Shown: positions 46,280 to 55,137, counted from the first letter of the stretch. The stretch: DNA of 64,000 nucleotides from Bradyrhizobium sp. CCGB01 (GCF_024199795.1 NZ_JANADK010000001.1:4092001-4156000), one strand, 5' to 3'. The notes: generated by a model from the sequence alone, not told the origin. Program-made: numbers and translations.

Positions 46280-47803
46280 ATGTTTGAGCGAGCTTTGAAG
46301 AATTTCGATATTGGTCCTCTGAACTCCGGCGCTTACGCCCATGGAGACGGATGGAGCCCAACCACAGACAGAAGTCCCTTCGATGCGGTCGACCCCGCCG
46401 AAGACAAGGTTGTGGCAAAAATTGCCGGCGCGAATGAGCGGGATTACGAGCGCATCATTCGCTGTGCTCAGGCCGCGCAAATCGATTGGGCCTCTGTTCC
46501 TGCGCCGAGGCGAGGTGAGCTGGTTGGGCGGATTGGGGCCTTGGCCTGTGAGCATCTTGACGATCTGGCCGCGCTTATCGTGGTCGACACGGGCAAGGCT
46601 CTTGGCGAGGCAAAGGCTGAAATTCGCGAAGTCATCGACATGGCGGCCATGGCGGCGGGACAATCTCGCATGATGTACGGCTCGGTTCAGCAGTCCCAGC
46701 GCAGCAAGCACCGAATGTACGATCAATGGCTGCCGCTAGGCGTCGTTGGGGTGATCACGGCCTACAATTTCCCGGCCTCGGTCTGGGCCCAAAATGCCTT
46801 CCTTGCGGCCATCGGCGGCAATACCGTCATCTGGAAACCCAGTCCGAAAGTGCCGCTTACCGCGCTCGGCTTGCAGCAGATCTGCAACAGAGCGATGAGC
46901 GAGCTCGAGCTCGACGGTGTCTTCTCGCTCTTCATGCCAGGCGATAACAGCGTGGCAGAGCTCCTTGTCTACGACCGACGGGTTGCCTTGGTGTCGTTCA
47001 CGGGATCGAGCGCCGTCGGCCGCAGGGTCGCGGATGTCGTGGGAAGTACATTGGGACGCCGCTACTTGCTCGAATGCTCAGGCAATAACGGCTGCATCGT
47101 TGATCAGACCGCCGACCTCAAGCTGGCGGCGCGCAGCATTGCCTTTGGTGCAATCGGCACGACCGGTCAGCGCTGCACAAGCACAAGACGTGTCATTGTC
47201 CAGCGCTCGGTCGCTGAACCACTCGTCGCACTTTTGAAGGAAGCATTTGGCCAGATCAAAGTCGGCGATCCACGCGAGCCCGCGACGATTGTCGGCCCGC
47301 TGGTCGACCGGGACGCTGTCATGCACTTCGACAGGGCTGTGCGGAATGCAAGGGACGCTGGCGGCAAAGTCGTCTTCGGTGGAAAGCGCATTGATCGACC
47401 GGGCTACTATGTCGAACCGACGCTCATCACGGATCTGCCACCGGATCTGCCGTCTGTTCAGAAGGAGACGTTCGCTCCGATCGTCTATGTCTTTCTCTAC
47501 GATACGCTTGAGGAAGCCATCCGCATCAACAACAGCGTACCGCAGGGATTGTCGTCGGGTATACACAGCACGGATCTCTCCAATATCGAGCTGTTCCTGT
47601 CGGCCGCGGGGAGCGACTGCGGGATTGCGAGGGTCAATATGGGGACGACCGGTGCGGACATCGGTGCCGCGTTTGGAGGTGAGAAGGAAACAGGTGGCGG
47701 ACGCACGGCCGGGTCTGACGCCTGGAAGGGTTACATGCGAAGACAGAGCGTGTGCGTCAACTGGGGAGGGACCTCTCCTTGGGACGGATGTATCCGCCTC
47801 TGA
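46280..47803 (+). CDS. ALDH7-type aldehyde dehydrogenase (piperideine-6-carboxylate dehydrogenase-like)
   Basis: 507 residues. GVVGVITAYNFPASVWAQNA, LVSFTGSSAVGRRVADVV, catalytic Glu265 in LLECSGNNGCIV and Cys299 in TTGQRCTSTRRVIV are visible. EKETGGGRTAGSDAWKGYMR and the early GDGWSPTTDRSPFDAVDPAE fit the ALDH7/AmaB group rather than betaine-type enzymes. Such enzymes oxidise semialdehydes such as aminoadipate semialdehyde. Start ATG 46280 follows GAGG. An operator-like site lies directly upstream, so I place it in the MarR regulon. Confidence 0.88.
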   Translation: MFERALKNFDIGPLNSGAYAHGDGWSPTTDRSPFDAVDPAEDKVVAKIAGANERDYERIIRCAQAAQIDWASVPAPRRGELVGRIGALACEHLDDLAALIVVDTGKALGEAKAEIREVIDMAAMAAGQSRMMYGSVQQSQRSKHRMYDQWLPLGVVGVITAYNFPASVWAQNAFLAAIGGNTVIWKPSPKVPLTALGLQQICNRAMSELELDGVFSLFMPGDNSVAELLVYDRRVALVSFTGSSAVGRRVADVVGSTLGRRYLLECSGNNGCIVDQTADLKLAARSIAFGAIGTTGQRCTSTRRVIVQRSVAEPLVALLKEAFGQIKVGDPREPATIVGPLVDRDAVMHFDRAVRNARDAGGKVVFGGKRIDRPGYYVEPTLITDLPPDLPSVQKETFAPIVYVFLYDTLEEAIRINNSVPQGLSSGIHSTDLSNIELFLSAAGSDCGIARVNMGTTGADIGAAFGGEKETGGGRTAGSDAWKGYMRRQSVCVNWGGTSPWDGCIRL

Positions 47804-47968
47804 CCAAGCCGAAGTTGATTCACCGGGGTGGCGGCAAGTCATGAGCTCAAGCCGCCACTGCGGTTTGAGACCGTCGCTCGTAGATGTGCTGGGAAGGGCG
47901 GGAATCGCCTCAGGGACGATGTATCGGACGAGCGATCAGCCCAATCCAACAGTCGGATCCAGTTAGCC

Positions 47969-48697
47969 ATGAACTGGACGGAAAACATCTTCCAGGAATT
48001 CGTTGACGCCCTTCAGACGGCCATGGATGAGAACGAGTTCGAGCGGATTGCGACGCGGGCATCCCACGGCCTCGGCTTTCGCTGGTTTGCCTATCTCAGC
48101 ATTGTCGACAGCTCGCTGAAGCTCATCTCATCCTACCCAAAATCCTGGACGAGCCGGTACCTGCGCCGCCAGTATCAGCGGCTCGATCCCGTCATTCTCC
48201 GGGCGCAAACCGAGCATGCGACTTTCACTTGGGGAGCATCCTCCGGGTCAATCCGCCCGGCAAGCCGGGAGCAAGTCCGCTTCTTCCAGGAGGCAACTGA
48301 GTTCAGGATCAGGTCGGGAATCACGGTGCCCATCAGGGCAGGGTTCGGCCGCATGGCAGCCTTCACCGTTGCGACCGATGACGCCCTGATGGAGCCGGAC
48401 GTGCTGTTGGCGACATCACATGATGTCGTCCAGCTGCTTGGCCTCTATTTTCACACACATCTACGCGGGCGACCTGCAACGAGCGTCGTTCCGCAACGCG
48501 TCCAGATCCTCAGCCAGCGCGAACGGCAATGCCTGGCATGGGCGGCTCTCGGCAAGACCGTATCCGAGACGGCCGTAATCCTCGACATCACCCCGCGCAC
48601 CGTGGCTTTCCATCTCGCGAACGCGCGCCGTAAGCTCGGCGCGGTGTCGATTACCCACTGCGTCGCGCTGGCGATGCGGCAAAGACTTCTGCCCTGA
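47969..48697 (+). CDS. luxR: LuxR-family acyl-homoserine-lactone receptor
   Basis: 242 residues from ATG 47969. The signal-binding domain keeps the usual ligand residues: Trp and Tyr in KSWTSRYLRRQYQRLDPVI, Asp-Pro in LDPVI, and Trp in FTWGAS. The GerE helix-turn-helix is LSQRERQCLAWAALGKTVSE followed by TPRTVAFHLANARRKLGA. It would bind a lux box when loaded with the signal made by the luxI-type gene 192 bases downstream. Confidence 0.92.
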   Translation: MNWTENIFQEFVDALQTAMDENEFERIATRASHGLGFRWFAYLSIVDSSLKLISSYPKSWTSRYLRRQYQRLDPVILRAQTEHATFTWGASSGSIRPASREQVRFFQEATEFRIRSGITVPIRAGFGRMAAFTVATDDALMEPDVLLATSHDVVQLLGLYFHTHLRGRPATSVVPQRVQILSQRERQCLAWAALGKTVSETAVILDITPRTVAFHLANARRKLGAVSITHCVALAMRQRLLP

Positions 48698-48818
48698 CAG
48701 ACCTCGACCTCTTGGCCAACCCCGTACGGCGCCGCGTCAAGGCGTGCCTCGGCTATCGTCGCATGGAAAAATCGGCGCTTGTTTGCCGACATTGGCGCAA
48801 GTTTCGGTTTCGTCATGA

Positions 48819-48838
48819 ACCTGTCAAATAGCACAGGC
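48819..48838 (+). promoter_or_regulatory. lux box upstream of luxI
   Basis: ACCTGTCAAATAGCACAGGC has ACCTGT and ACAGG in the positions of the consensus ACCTGTAGGATCGTACAGGT. It lies 51 bases before the luxI start, a usual activating position. Confidence 0.8.
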
Positions 48839-48889
48839 GCTGCAATCGCTGCTCTCTGGTCTGGTGAACTCCTTCCAACGGAGTTCGCT

Positions 48890-49528
48890 ATGCACGCCAT
48901 TACTCTCGACCATCGTCAATCCGGATCCCGGCTCGACCTGTTGGCGCAGATGTTCCGCCTGCGCCGCCGCGTCTTCAAAGATCGCCTGGACTGGACAGTC
49001 TCAGTCTCCGGAGATCTGGAGATCGACATTTACGATGCGCTGGCGCCAACCCACATCCTGGTCGTCTCAGACGACAACGACGTCCTCGGATGTGTCAGGC
49101 TGCTTCCAACCACCGGCCCAACCATGCTCGCCGACACGTTTCCGATGTTGCTCGGGGACAAGGAGGCACCAAGGAGCGAACTCATCCTCGAGAGTTCGCG
49201 GTTTTGCGTCGACACTGAGCGCGTCGCCGAACTGGGGCAACGCGGGTTCAATCGCGCTACTTTCGTGCTTTTCGCAGCAATGCTTGAAACGATGCGCGCG
49301 AAAGGCGCAAATGCGATCGTAACCGTCACCGACGTGCGTATGGAACGCATTCTAAGGCGAGCGTACTGGCCGCTCGAGAGGTTGACCGAACCGCGTAAGC
49401 TCGGTCAGACGACCGCGCTCGCAGGTTATCTCAGACACTGCGATCTGGCGCTGGAGGCGATGTACCGGCAGGCGGGCGTTCCGGGGCCTGTCTTGCGTAG
49501 GTTGCCTGAGGATCGCAAAGCCGCGTGA
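48890..49528 (+). CDS. luxI: Acyl-homoserine-lactone synthase, LuxI family
   Basis: 212 residues, GGAG before the ATG. The invariant residues are visible: Arg, Phe and Trp in RLRRRVFKDRLDW, the two Asp in EIDIYDALAPTHILV, Arg in GCVRLLPTTGPTML, Glu-Ser-Arg in LILESSRFCVDT. It lacks the features I remember of the aryl-HSL synthases RpaI or BjaI and looks closer to TraI/CinI-type enzymes, so an acyl chain from acyl-ACP is the default guess. Positive feedback through the lux box is expected. Confidence 0.92.
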   Translation: MHAITLDHRQSGSRLDLLAQMFRLRRRVFKDRLDWTVSVSGDLEIDIYDALAPTHILVVSDDNDVLGCVRLLPTTGPTMLADTFPMLLGDKEAPRSELILESSRFCVDTERVAELGQRGFNRATFVLFAAMLETMRAKGANAIVTVTDVRMERILRRAYWPLERLTEPRKLGQTTALAGYLRHCDLALEAMYRQAGVPGPVLRRLPEDRKAA

Positions 49529-49561
49529 CCACGTCATGCCCTGCGCCATGGAGCCTGGATC

Positions 49562-50098
49562 TTGCTGGCAGACCCCCGCCAGAGCCGTGTCGTCCTGCTC
49601 AATCTCGCGCGAGGCAGCGTAGCGGGAGGAGCTGGGGCTTTTGCCGCGCAACGCGATGAAGGCCTGGCGCTGCTCCCGATCTGCCGCGATATCCTTGGCG
49701 TACGATCAATCGCGTTCGGTGCGCATTGGCCGGGCCTGTGTGCTGCAGAGGTGGCTGCCGCGATCGAGTCTTTCGAGTCGGACGCTCTGTCGCCATGGCA
49801 CGATCCAGCATTTAGCGCGCAGCTCGCGGAGGCGGACGCCGGAATCGTCTTCTTCGGTGGCGGGTATTTGGAGGAGGAGGTTCTGGTTGCAGCACTCGAG
49901 GGGGCGAGACGGGGTTATGAGGTTCGGTTGCTTGCGGATCTGGCATTCGCGAGAAGAGAAGCTGATCGCCAGCTTGTTGTTAATCGCCTGGCGCATCATG
50001 GCATCGTCACGACCACAATCCGTCAAGCCTTGTTCGAGTGGGCTGCGGCTCTGGATGATCGTGAGCTGATGCTCAGAATCCAGCGATTGCTGTCTTGA
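49562..50098 (+). CDS. Isochorismatase-fold pseudoenzyme next to luxI
   Basis: 178 residues from TTG 49562. The fold is recognisable: SRVVLLNLARGSVAGG in place of the Asp-containing first strand, then the region aligned with the nucleophile strand, GIVFFGGGYLEEEVLVAALE, followed by RRGYEVRLLADL. The Asp position is Asn and the nucleophilic Cys position is Glu by eye. RLAHHGIVTTTIRQALFEWA closes the domain. It therefore seems catalytically dead. It sits 33 bases after luxI and ends at a good hairpin, so it is probably co-transcribed with luxI under quorum control. Confidence 0.65.
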   Translation: MLADPRQSRVVLLNLARGSVAGGAGAFAAQRDEGLALLPICRDILGVRSIAFGAHWPGLCAAEVAAAIESFESDALSPWHDPAFSAQLAEADAGIVFFGGGYLEEEVLVAALEGARRGYEVRLLADLAFARREADRQLVVNRLAHHGIVTTTIRQALFEWAAALDDRELMLRIQRLLS

Positions 50099-50107
50099 GG
50101 GGCGCCA

Positions 50108-50129
50108 CCCGCAAGCCTTTGCTTGCGGG
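50108..50129 (+). terminator. Terminator of the luxI unit
   Basis: Stem cccgcaagc / gcttgcggg with loop cttt, 9 bases after the stop. A second hairpin (gggctc / gagccc) follows. Confidence 0.75.
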
Positions 50130-50840
50130 CCGGGCTCTCGTGAACCGAGCCCAGAATGGTCTCGGCCTTCCGGCTTTGATCCCTGGCGCAAAGGACAGGG
50201 TTGTCTGAGTGGAAGCGAAGCCTGGAAGGCGATGTCCAGGACACAAGGCTTGAGATGTAACGCCTGCGAAGCAAAGCCTCCGAAGCGATACCTTTGAAGC
50301 GGCGTCTGGTGGGGGATGTCTGGAACATGGCGTCTCAGAAACGGGAAGCAACCACCAAGACAATCCTGGCAAGCGCCGGCTCGTAGAACGTCGCGTTCGA
50401 CGCGTGTAATCGCGAACCGTCGCGGTCACAGGAGGTGGTCCGTCGATCGTGTCGCCAGTGCGATAACTGAGCGGGGAGTGACCTGAGCGGGCGTCGTCCG
50501 GGCTGCAAAGCGAGCCGGGAGACCAATCGCAATGGCGCCGGGTTCGCAAGCACCGTTTCCGATGCGCTTTGCGGAGCCAGCCGCGAAGCGGCCGGCGCAT
50601 TTGAGTTGCCCCCTGACGTCGGGGTGGGCGGCGCTCCCGCATAGCCCCGAACCGGCCGGCTGCAACCGCGCCCCCTCCGGGTCTCTCTCTGTGCACGTTG
50701 TTCTTGGGCGCGGTCCTCCGCTGTCGCTCCGGCCGTTCCGGTGCAGCCCGCCTCAAATGTTCGGGGCTTTCCGGTCGCTCTTCGCCGCCCACCCCGCCTT
50801 CCGGGGGCAGGGCGCGGAAGAAGGGCGGATGGAGACTGAT
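50130..50840. other. Long leader region upstream of ardC
   Basis: About 710 bases with short hairpins and repeated gaagc-type words in the left half and a GC-rich right half. No gene recognised, although an open frame runs through into ardC. It should hold the ardC promoter. Confidence 0.45.
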
Positions 50841-51800
50841 ATGAGTACGAAGAACCAACGCGATGAGATGACCAAGCCGAAAGCGAGCCTCTATGAGGAG
50901 ATTACAACGCGCATCGTCGCCGATTTGGAGGCCGGCATCTTCCCTTGGGCGCGGCCTTGGGGAGTGGGGGGCGATCATCACGCCTTCTCGCTGCCGCGGA
51001 ACGCGGCGACAAGCAAGGCCTATTCCGGGATCAATATCCTGATCCTCTGGGGAAAGCAGTTTGAGAGCGGCTTTTCCTCGGGCCGCTGGATCACCTTCAA
51101 TCAGGCTTCCCAGCTCGGCGCGTCCGTTCGCAAGGGCGAGCATGGCGTCACCGTCTGCTACGCCGACCGCTTCATTCCCAAGCGCGGCCGGGACGGCGCA
51201 TCACGAACCGGGCAAAGCGAGGCGGAGGAGGGCGAGACGGCCATTCCCTTCCTGCGCCGCTACACCGTCTTCAACCTCGACCAGTGCGAACATTTACCCG
51301 ACCATCTCGCCGCGGTTTCCCCCTCTGTGCCGGAGCGCCAGATCGTGCCGCGGGCCGAGGCGCTGGCCGTTGCAACGCTCGCCGATATCCGCATCGGCGG
51401 CACCGAAGCCTTCTATGCCCCGTCGACGGACCGCGTTCATATCCCACAGCAAGCCGCTTTCTTCGAGCAGATCAACTTTTACCGGACGCTGTTTCACGAG
51501 CTTGGGCACTGGACCGGCCATCAGTGCCGCCTAAACCGCGACCTCTCGGGCGCGTTCGGCTCCAAACCCTACGCCAAGGAAGAACTCGTTGCCGAACTGA
51601 CGGCCGCCTTCATCTGCGCAGCTCTCAGCATCAAGCCAACCGTCCGCCATGCCGACTATCTCGGCTCATGGCTGGACGTTCTTCGCGAGGATAGCCGGGC
51701 GATCTTTCAGGCGGCAAGCAAAGCCTCCAAGGCCGCTGACTTCCTGCTCGCGTTTGGCCCGAGCAACCGCGCTGAAGCAGCGCAGGCGGGGGCACCCTGA
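50841..51800 (+). CDS. ardC: ArdC-type antirestriction / ssDNA-binding metalloprotease-like protein
   Basis: 319 residues from ATG 50841 (GGAG 7 bases upstream). The N-terminal ssDNA-binding domain reads LYEEITTRIVADLEAGIFPW, ARPWG and YSGINILILWGKQFESGFSS. The C-terminal zincin-like domain has TLFHELGHWTGH (HExxHxxxH, near 217-226) and SKPYAKEELVAELTAAFICA. ArdC proteins protect incoming single-stranded plasmid or ICE DNA from restriction. It opens the conjugative-element gene set of the right end. Confidence 0.92.
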   Translation: MSTKNQRDEMTKPKASLYEEITTRIVADLEAGIFPWARPWGVGGDHHAFSLPRNAATSKAYSGINILILWGKQFESGFSSGRWITFNQASQLGASVRKGEHGVTVCYADRFIPKRGRDGASRTGQSEAEEGETAIPFLRRYTVFNLDQCEHLPDHLAAVSPSVPERQIVPRAEALAVATLADIRIGGTEAFYAPSTDRVHIPQQAAFFEQINFYRTLFHELGHWTGHQCRLNRDLSGAFGSKPYAKEELVAELTAAFICAALSIKPTVRHADYLGSWLDVLREDSRAIFQAASKASKAADFLLAFGPSNRAEAAQAGAP

Positions 51801-52251
51801 GGCAGCGCGGGCTCGGTCCTCACCGAGGCCCCTGGCATGGTGCTCAAGCCTGGCGCGGCCAAGTGGTGGGGACGAGACTTTCCTCGATCCTCTTCGCGAC
51901 CGCACCGCGATCAACGCGATGCGCTCGAAAGGCGCCGGCACGACTGCCTGAACGGGGAGGCAGGGCAAAGGTCGAAGGCTTGGTGCCGCGCTACATGGCG
52001 TTTCAATCGGGCAATACGCCCCCGCAAAACCCCTCGACCTTGCGCGCACCTGCGAAATCATTAATCCTTTGTTTACCGGGGGCTGAGGACGACGATTCGG
52101 GCGCGAACACTTGGTTTGCGCCCGGATTTCGTGCGTTCCGAGTCGCTTCAGAGTCAATCCGGCTAACCGCAAATATAGCCGCGAGCTCATCGGCCGACTC
52201 GCCCTATGAGTCGATCCAGGCGGTGCATCGCATCGCATCATGGAGCCGACC
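51801..52251. other. Intergenic region after ardC
   Basis: About 450 bases. No gene with start, binding site and recognisable text was found. Confidence 0.4.
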
Positions 52252-52401
52252 ATGGCACACCCCTCGAAGGTCTTTCCCGAGCCGTACACGGTCAAGCTGA
52301 GGCGCATTTGCCTTGCTCAATTCGTCGTCACCGTCTCGACGCTGACCTCGACCGCCGTGCTGCTGTCATGCCTTGCGCTGGTGGCGAACGGGCTCAATTA
52401 G
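52252..52401 (+). CDS. 49-residue membrane protein
   Basis: MAHPSKVFPEPYTVKLRRIC, then a hydrophobic run (FVVTVSTLTSTAVLLSCLAL) and VANGLN. An ATG four codons upstream is also possible. A plausible mini membrane protein in the element backbone; function unknown. Confidence 0.5.
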   Translation: MAHPSKVFPEPYTVKLRRICLAQFVVTVSTLTSTAVLLSCLALVANGLN

Positions 52402-52598
52402 GGCAGGCTGCGGCGTCCTCGCGCAGAAACGTAAGCTCGACGCCACATACGAAAAAGCCGGACCGCAGCACATCAAGCGCCCACGATCCGGCCCAACGAT
52501 TGGGACGATCATTCCGGCCAACGCCAAAAGGTCAATGAGAGCGGCGAAAACCCGCGAGCGGCCACTTGGCTGGAATGAAAGCTAAAGGCACAGAAGAA

Positions 52599-52685
52599 TT
52601 ACTTCTTCTTTTTGGCCTTCTTCACCGTCTTCTTAGCTGCGGTTTTCTTCGCTGCCTTCTTAGCCTTCTTCGCTTTCTTGGCCAT
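52599..52685 (-). CDS. 28-residue lysine/alanine-rich histone-like peptide
   Basis: The whole protein is built of AKK and KKA/KKT steps after MAKKAKKAKK. GGAGGG lies 5 bases before the ATG. It resembles the tail of bacterial H1-like proteins, and I recall such short Ala/Lys peptides in Bradyrhizobium annotations. Binding to DNA or RNA by charge is a fair inference. Confidence 0.6.
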   Translation of the reverse strand: MAKKAKKAKKAAKKTAAKKTVKKAKKKK

Positions 52686-53499
52686 AAGCCCTCCAACTAT
52701 CCTCAAAGAAAATGCACACCGGGAATCGGCATGCACGTGAAACAGTGTACATTGGATTTGCCTGCTTGACACTGGCGCGCAACATTCGCGCGTTGCGAGT
52801 CGCAAAAGAGCGGTTCTTGATCGCGAATGCATGAGCAGTGAGACGTCTCCAACCAACATCCCGGCAAGGTCGCCCGAGCGAGCCTTCCCTGAGAGTTGTC
52901 CCCGAAGCCGACGAATGCCAGTCGGCAGGAGGCTACACCGGGGAAGGGGCGTCATTCGTGTCACGGCCAATGCCGATCGTTGGAGCGCTTGAAGGGCGCA
53001 CGTCTCGAGCGCCGCAAGCGAAGAAACACACGCCTTGGAGGCCGGCGTTTCTTGCTCGGAGTCGCACAGCGACCGGTCTCGACGTCCCCGATCATGACGC
53101 GGAAGTTGGGATGGATCTCAAGGGGACGCGCCAGGATCTGTGTTGAGCGGGCCGCTATGCGCGCGGCCTTGAGAGACATCCTTCTCCGTCATCGCCCCGG
53201 TGCCGCCAACCGATCGGGCGAGCCTTGTTCTCTTGTTGCCTGCGGGCCCGATCTCCCTGCGCGTGGCTGAGAGACCTATGGCAAGCGCCCCGCCTGCCAA
53301 AACCCTCGCCGCCAGCTTTTTTCCCCGCCGGACAAGTCCGGCTCCTCGCGGCCGCTACGCTTCAAAAAAGCCGTCGGCTCGGGTGCTCCGCATGGGCTGC
53401 GCCCCGCGAAAAGCCGCGGGTTCGAAGGAGTTGCGCTTCCCATCACGGTCTCGCCATCACGAGGGATCGGCTCCTCGCGAGCAACAAGAGGACAAGACC
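52686..53499. other. Gap before the DUF736 gene
   Basis: About 810 bases. Apart from the inverted DUF736 remnant (53075-53113) I see no gene. Confidence 0.4.
53075..53113 (-). pseudogene. Inverted DUF736 gene remnant
   Basis: On the minus strand the codons read HPNFRVMIGDVET, matching HPDFRVMTQNVEI of the intact DUF736 gene at 53500; the DNA is similar too (catcccaacttccgcgtcatga against catcccgactttcgcgtcat). Text on either side does not match. It looks like a leftover piece of another copy in opposite orientation. Confidence 0.5.
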
Positions 53500-53823
53500 A
53501 TGACCGCAATCGGATACGTCACCAAGAACGACAACGGCAGCTACAAGGGCCAGCTCCGCACCGTCTCCATCCGGGCCGACATCGACATCATTCCCAACCG
53601 CGACAAGACCGCCGACAGCCATCCCGACTTTCGCGTCATGACCCAGAACGTCGAGATCGGGGCAGGCTGGATCCGCCGCGGCGAGAACAGCGGCAAGGAC
53701 TATGTGAGCCTGTCGCTGGCAGCCCCCGAGTTCGGTCCGCGCAAGCTCTACGCCAATCTCGGGCGAGCCGCCGGCCAGGATGACGACAGCGTCTTTGCCC
53801 TGATCTGGAATCCCGTCGACTGA
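53500..53823 (+). CDS. DUF736 family protein
   Basis: 107 residues: MTAIGYVTKNDNGSYKGQLR, IRADIDIIPNRDK, HPDFRVMTQNVEIGAGW, RRGENSGKDYVSLSLAAPEF, YANLGRAAGQDDDSVFALIW. A complete DUF736 protein. The family is found almost only on alphaproteobacterial conjugative plasmids and ICEs, function unknown. GAGGACA precedes the ATG. Confidence 0.9.
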   Translation: MTAIGYVTKNDNGSYKGQLRTVSIRADIDIIPNRDKTADSHPDFRVMTQNVEIGAGWIRRGENSGKDYVSLSLAAPEFGPRKLYANLGRAAGQDDDSVFALIWNPVD

Positions 53824-53921
53824 CAACAATCGGCCTCCGCGGGCAATTCTCGCGGGGGCCGTTCTCTCGCCCCGATTGACCGGGCCAAGCAGAAAGGGGA
53901 CAGTCTCGCCGGGGCCATCCA

Positions 53922-54740
53922 TTGACCAATCCCGTCTCGCACTCGCGCCGCGACGCCGGCGACAACGCTGCTGCCTGCAATTCCGTCGCCTATGACGGGA
54001 GCGATTGGGCATGGGAGTTCCTGCGCAGAAACGAGGACTACAAAGCTGATTGGCGTTGCTCCGTGCCGCAGCGCCTGTCGTGCATCACCCTGATCGACGG
54101 CACGCGCCTGTTGCGCCTGCCGCGGCGTTTTCCTCGCGCCGAGAAATGGGGCCTCTCCGCCTTCGCCGATCCGCGCCTGGCTGCCGATCAGGCGCCCGTG
54201 TTCTGGCACGCCGATGCCCTTAAACGGCTCGTTCGCTTGAACGCGACCAGACCGACACCGGGGAGCAAGACCGCATCCTTGACCCTGGGAAATTTCCGGG
54301 TGGATCGACATGCCGTCATCGGCGCCAATGGCGTGCCGCTGGTGTTGATGAAGGGCGGGGGTGTCCACGTTCCCATCGCGATCCACGGCCTGCGCGTCCT
54401 CACCGCGGCCTTCGCGCCAGTGTTCGAGCTGACCGACCTTACCGACATCGCCGCGCAGACAGAGCTCTTGAAGCAGCTAAAGCGCTTCACCGAGCCGAGC
54501 TTCCAGAAGACGCAAAGGCCGCCATTTGCGAATGACGAGCGTTTGCAGCACGCCCTCATCGCGCTCGACGAAAGCCTTCGCGGCAAGACCTATCGGCAGA
54601 TTGCGATTGCAATCTTTGGAGAGAAGAAAGTCACTGAGGAATGGCGCAGTCATAGTCAATTCTTGAAGGACCGCACGCGACGGCTCGTTGCGAAAGGCAC
54701 CGAACTCATGAAGGGTGGCTATCGCGATCTTCTGGGTTAA
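53922..54740 (+). CDS. FseA-like activator: DUF6499 plus DUF2285
   Basis: 272 residues from TTG 53922. The N-terminus (YDGSDWAWEFLRRNEDYKAD) is the DUF6499 motif, and the C-terminus (LIALDESLRGKTYRQIAIAI followed by WRSHSQFLKDRTRRLVAKG) is DUF2285 with a helix-turn-helix look. In Mesorhizobium ICEs these two domains are joined by programmed frameshifting to make FseA, which activates the excisionase gene rdfS. Here they are one continuous frame, and an RdfS-like gene follows at 54919. Function as activator is inferred from that parallel. Confidence 0.8.
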   Translation: MTNPVSHSRRDAGDNAAACNSVAYDGSDWAWEFLRRNEDYKADWRCSVPQRLSCITLIDGTRLLRLPRRFPRAEKWGLSAFADPRLAADQAPVFWHADALKRLVRLNATRPTPGSKTASLTLGNFRVDRHAVIGANGVPLVLMKGGGVHVPIAIHGLRVLTAAFAPVFELTDLTDIAAQTELLKQLKRFTEPSFQKTQRPPFANDERLQHALIALDESLRGKTYRQIAIAIFGEKKVTEEWRSHSQFLKDRTRRLVAKGTELMKGGYRDLLG

Positions 54741-54918
54741 CCAGAGCTTGCGGGATTGGTGGACTGGCCCAGTTCCTCGCTCGCTAGACCAATTTTGCGC
54801 GCGCCTAGTGGCGAAATGCACCCGGCGAAACTTCGCCACTCCCTAAACTGCTCTCGATCGGACGACGCTTCTTCACACACTCACGGGTTGCGTGGCTGTA
54901 GGAAGGAACACTTCTGCA

Positions 54919-55137
54919 ATGACGGGACAGGATGACAAGGCTTCCGACAAGCCTTTCCTCAACACCAAGGAAGCGGCGGCCTGGCTGCGGCTGACCAAGA
55001 ACACCCTCGAGAAAATGCGGGTCGACGGCAGGGGACCAGCCTACCGCAAGCACGGACGCTACGTCCGCTACCACATCGAAGACCTCGTCGAATACTCCGA
55101 GGCCAGCAAGCGGAGGTCGACGTCCGATGCCGATTGA
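54919..55137 (+). CDS. RdfS-like excisionase / HTH protein
   Basis: 72 residues from ATG 54919. FLNTKEAAAWLRLTKNTLEK, then MRVDGRGPAYRKHGRYVRYH and IEDLVEYSEA form the winged helix of the AlpA/MerR-like excisionase group. In related ICEs this protein is the recombination directionality factor and also activates transfer genes. It overlaps traF by 11 bases, as in those elements. Confidence 0.82.
   Translation: MTGQDDKASDKPFLNTKEAAAWLRLTKNTLEKMRVDGRGPAYRKHGRYVRYHIEDLVEYSEASKRRSTSDAD

Noticed and set aside
34475..47803. Nicotinate (nic) degradation cluster
   Set aside because: NicF- and NicE-like genes are present, but no 2,5-dihydroxypyridine dioxygenase (NicX), NicC or N-formylmaleamate deformylase (NicD) was seen; an imidase-type gene fits better.
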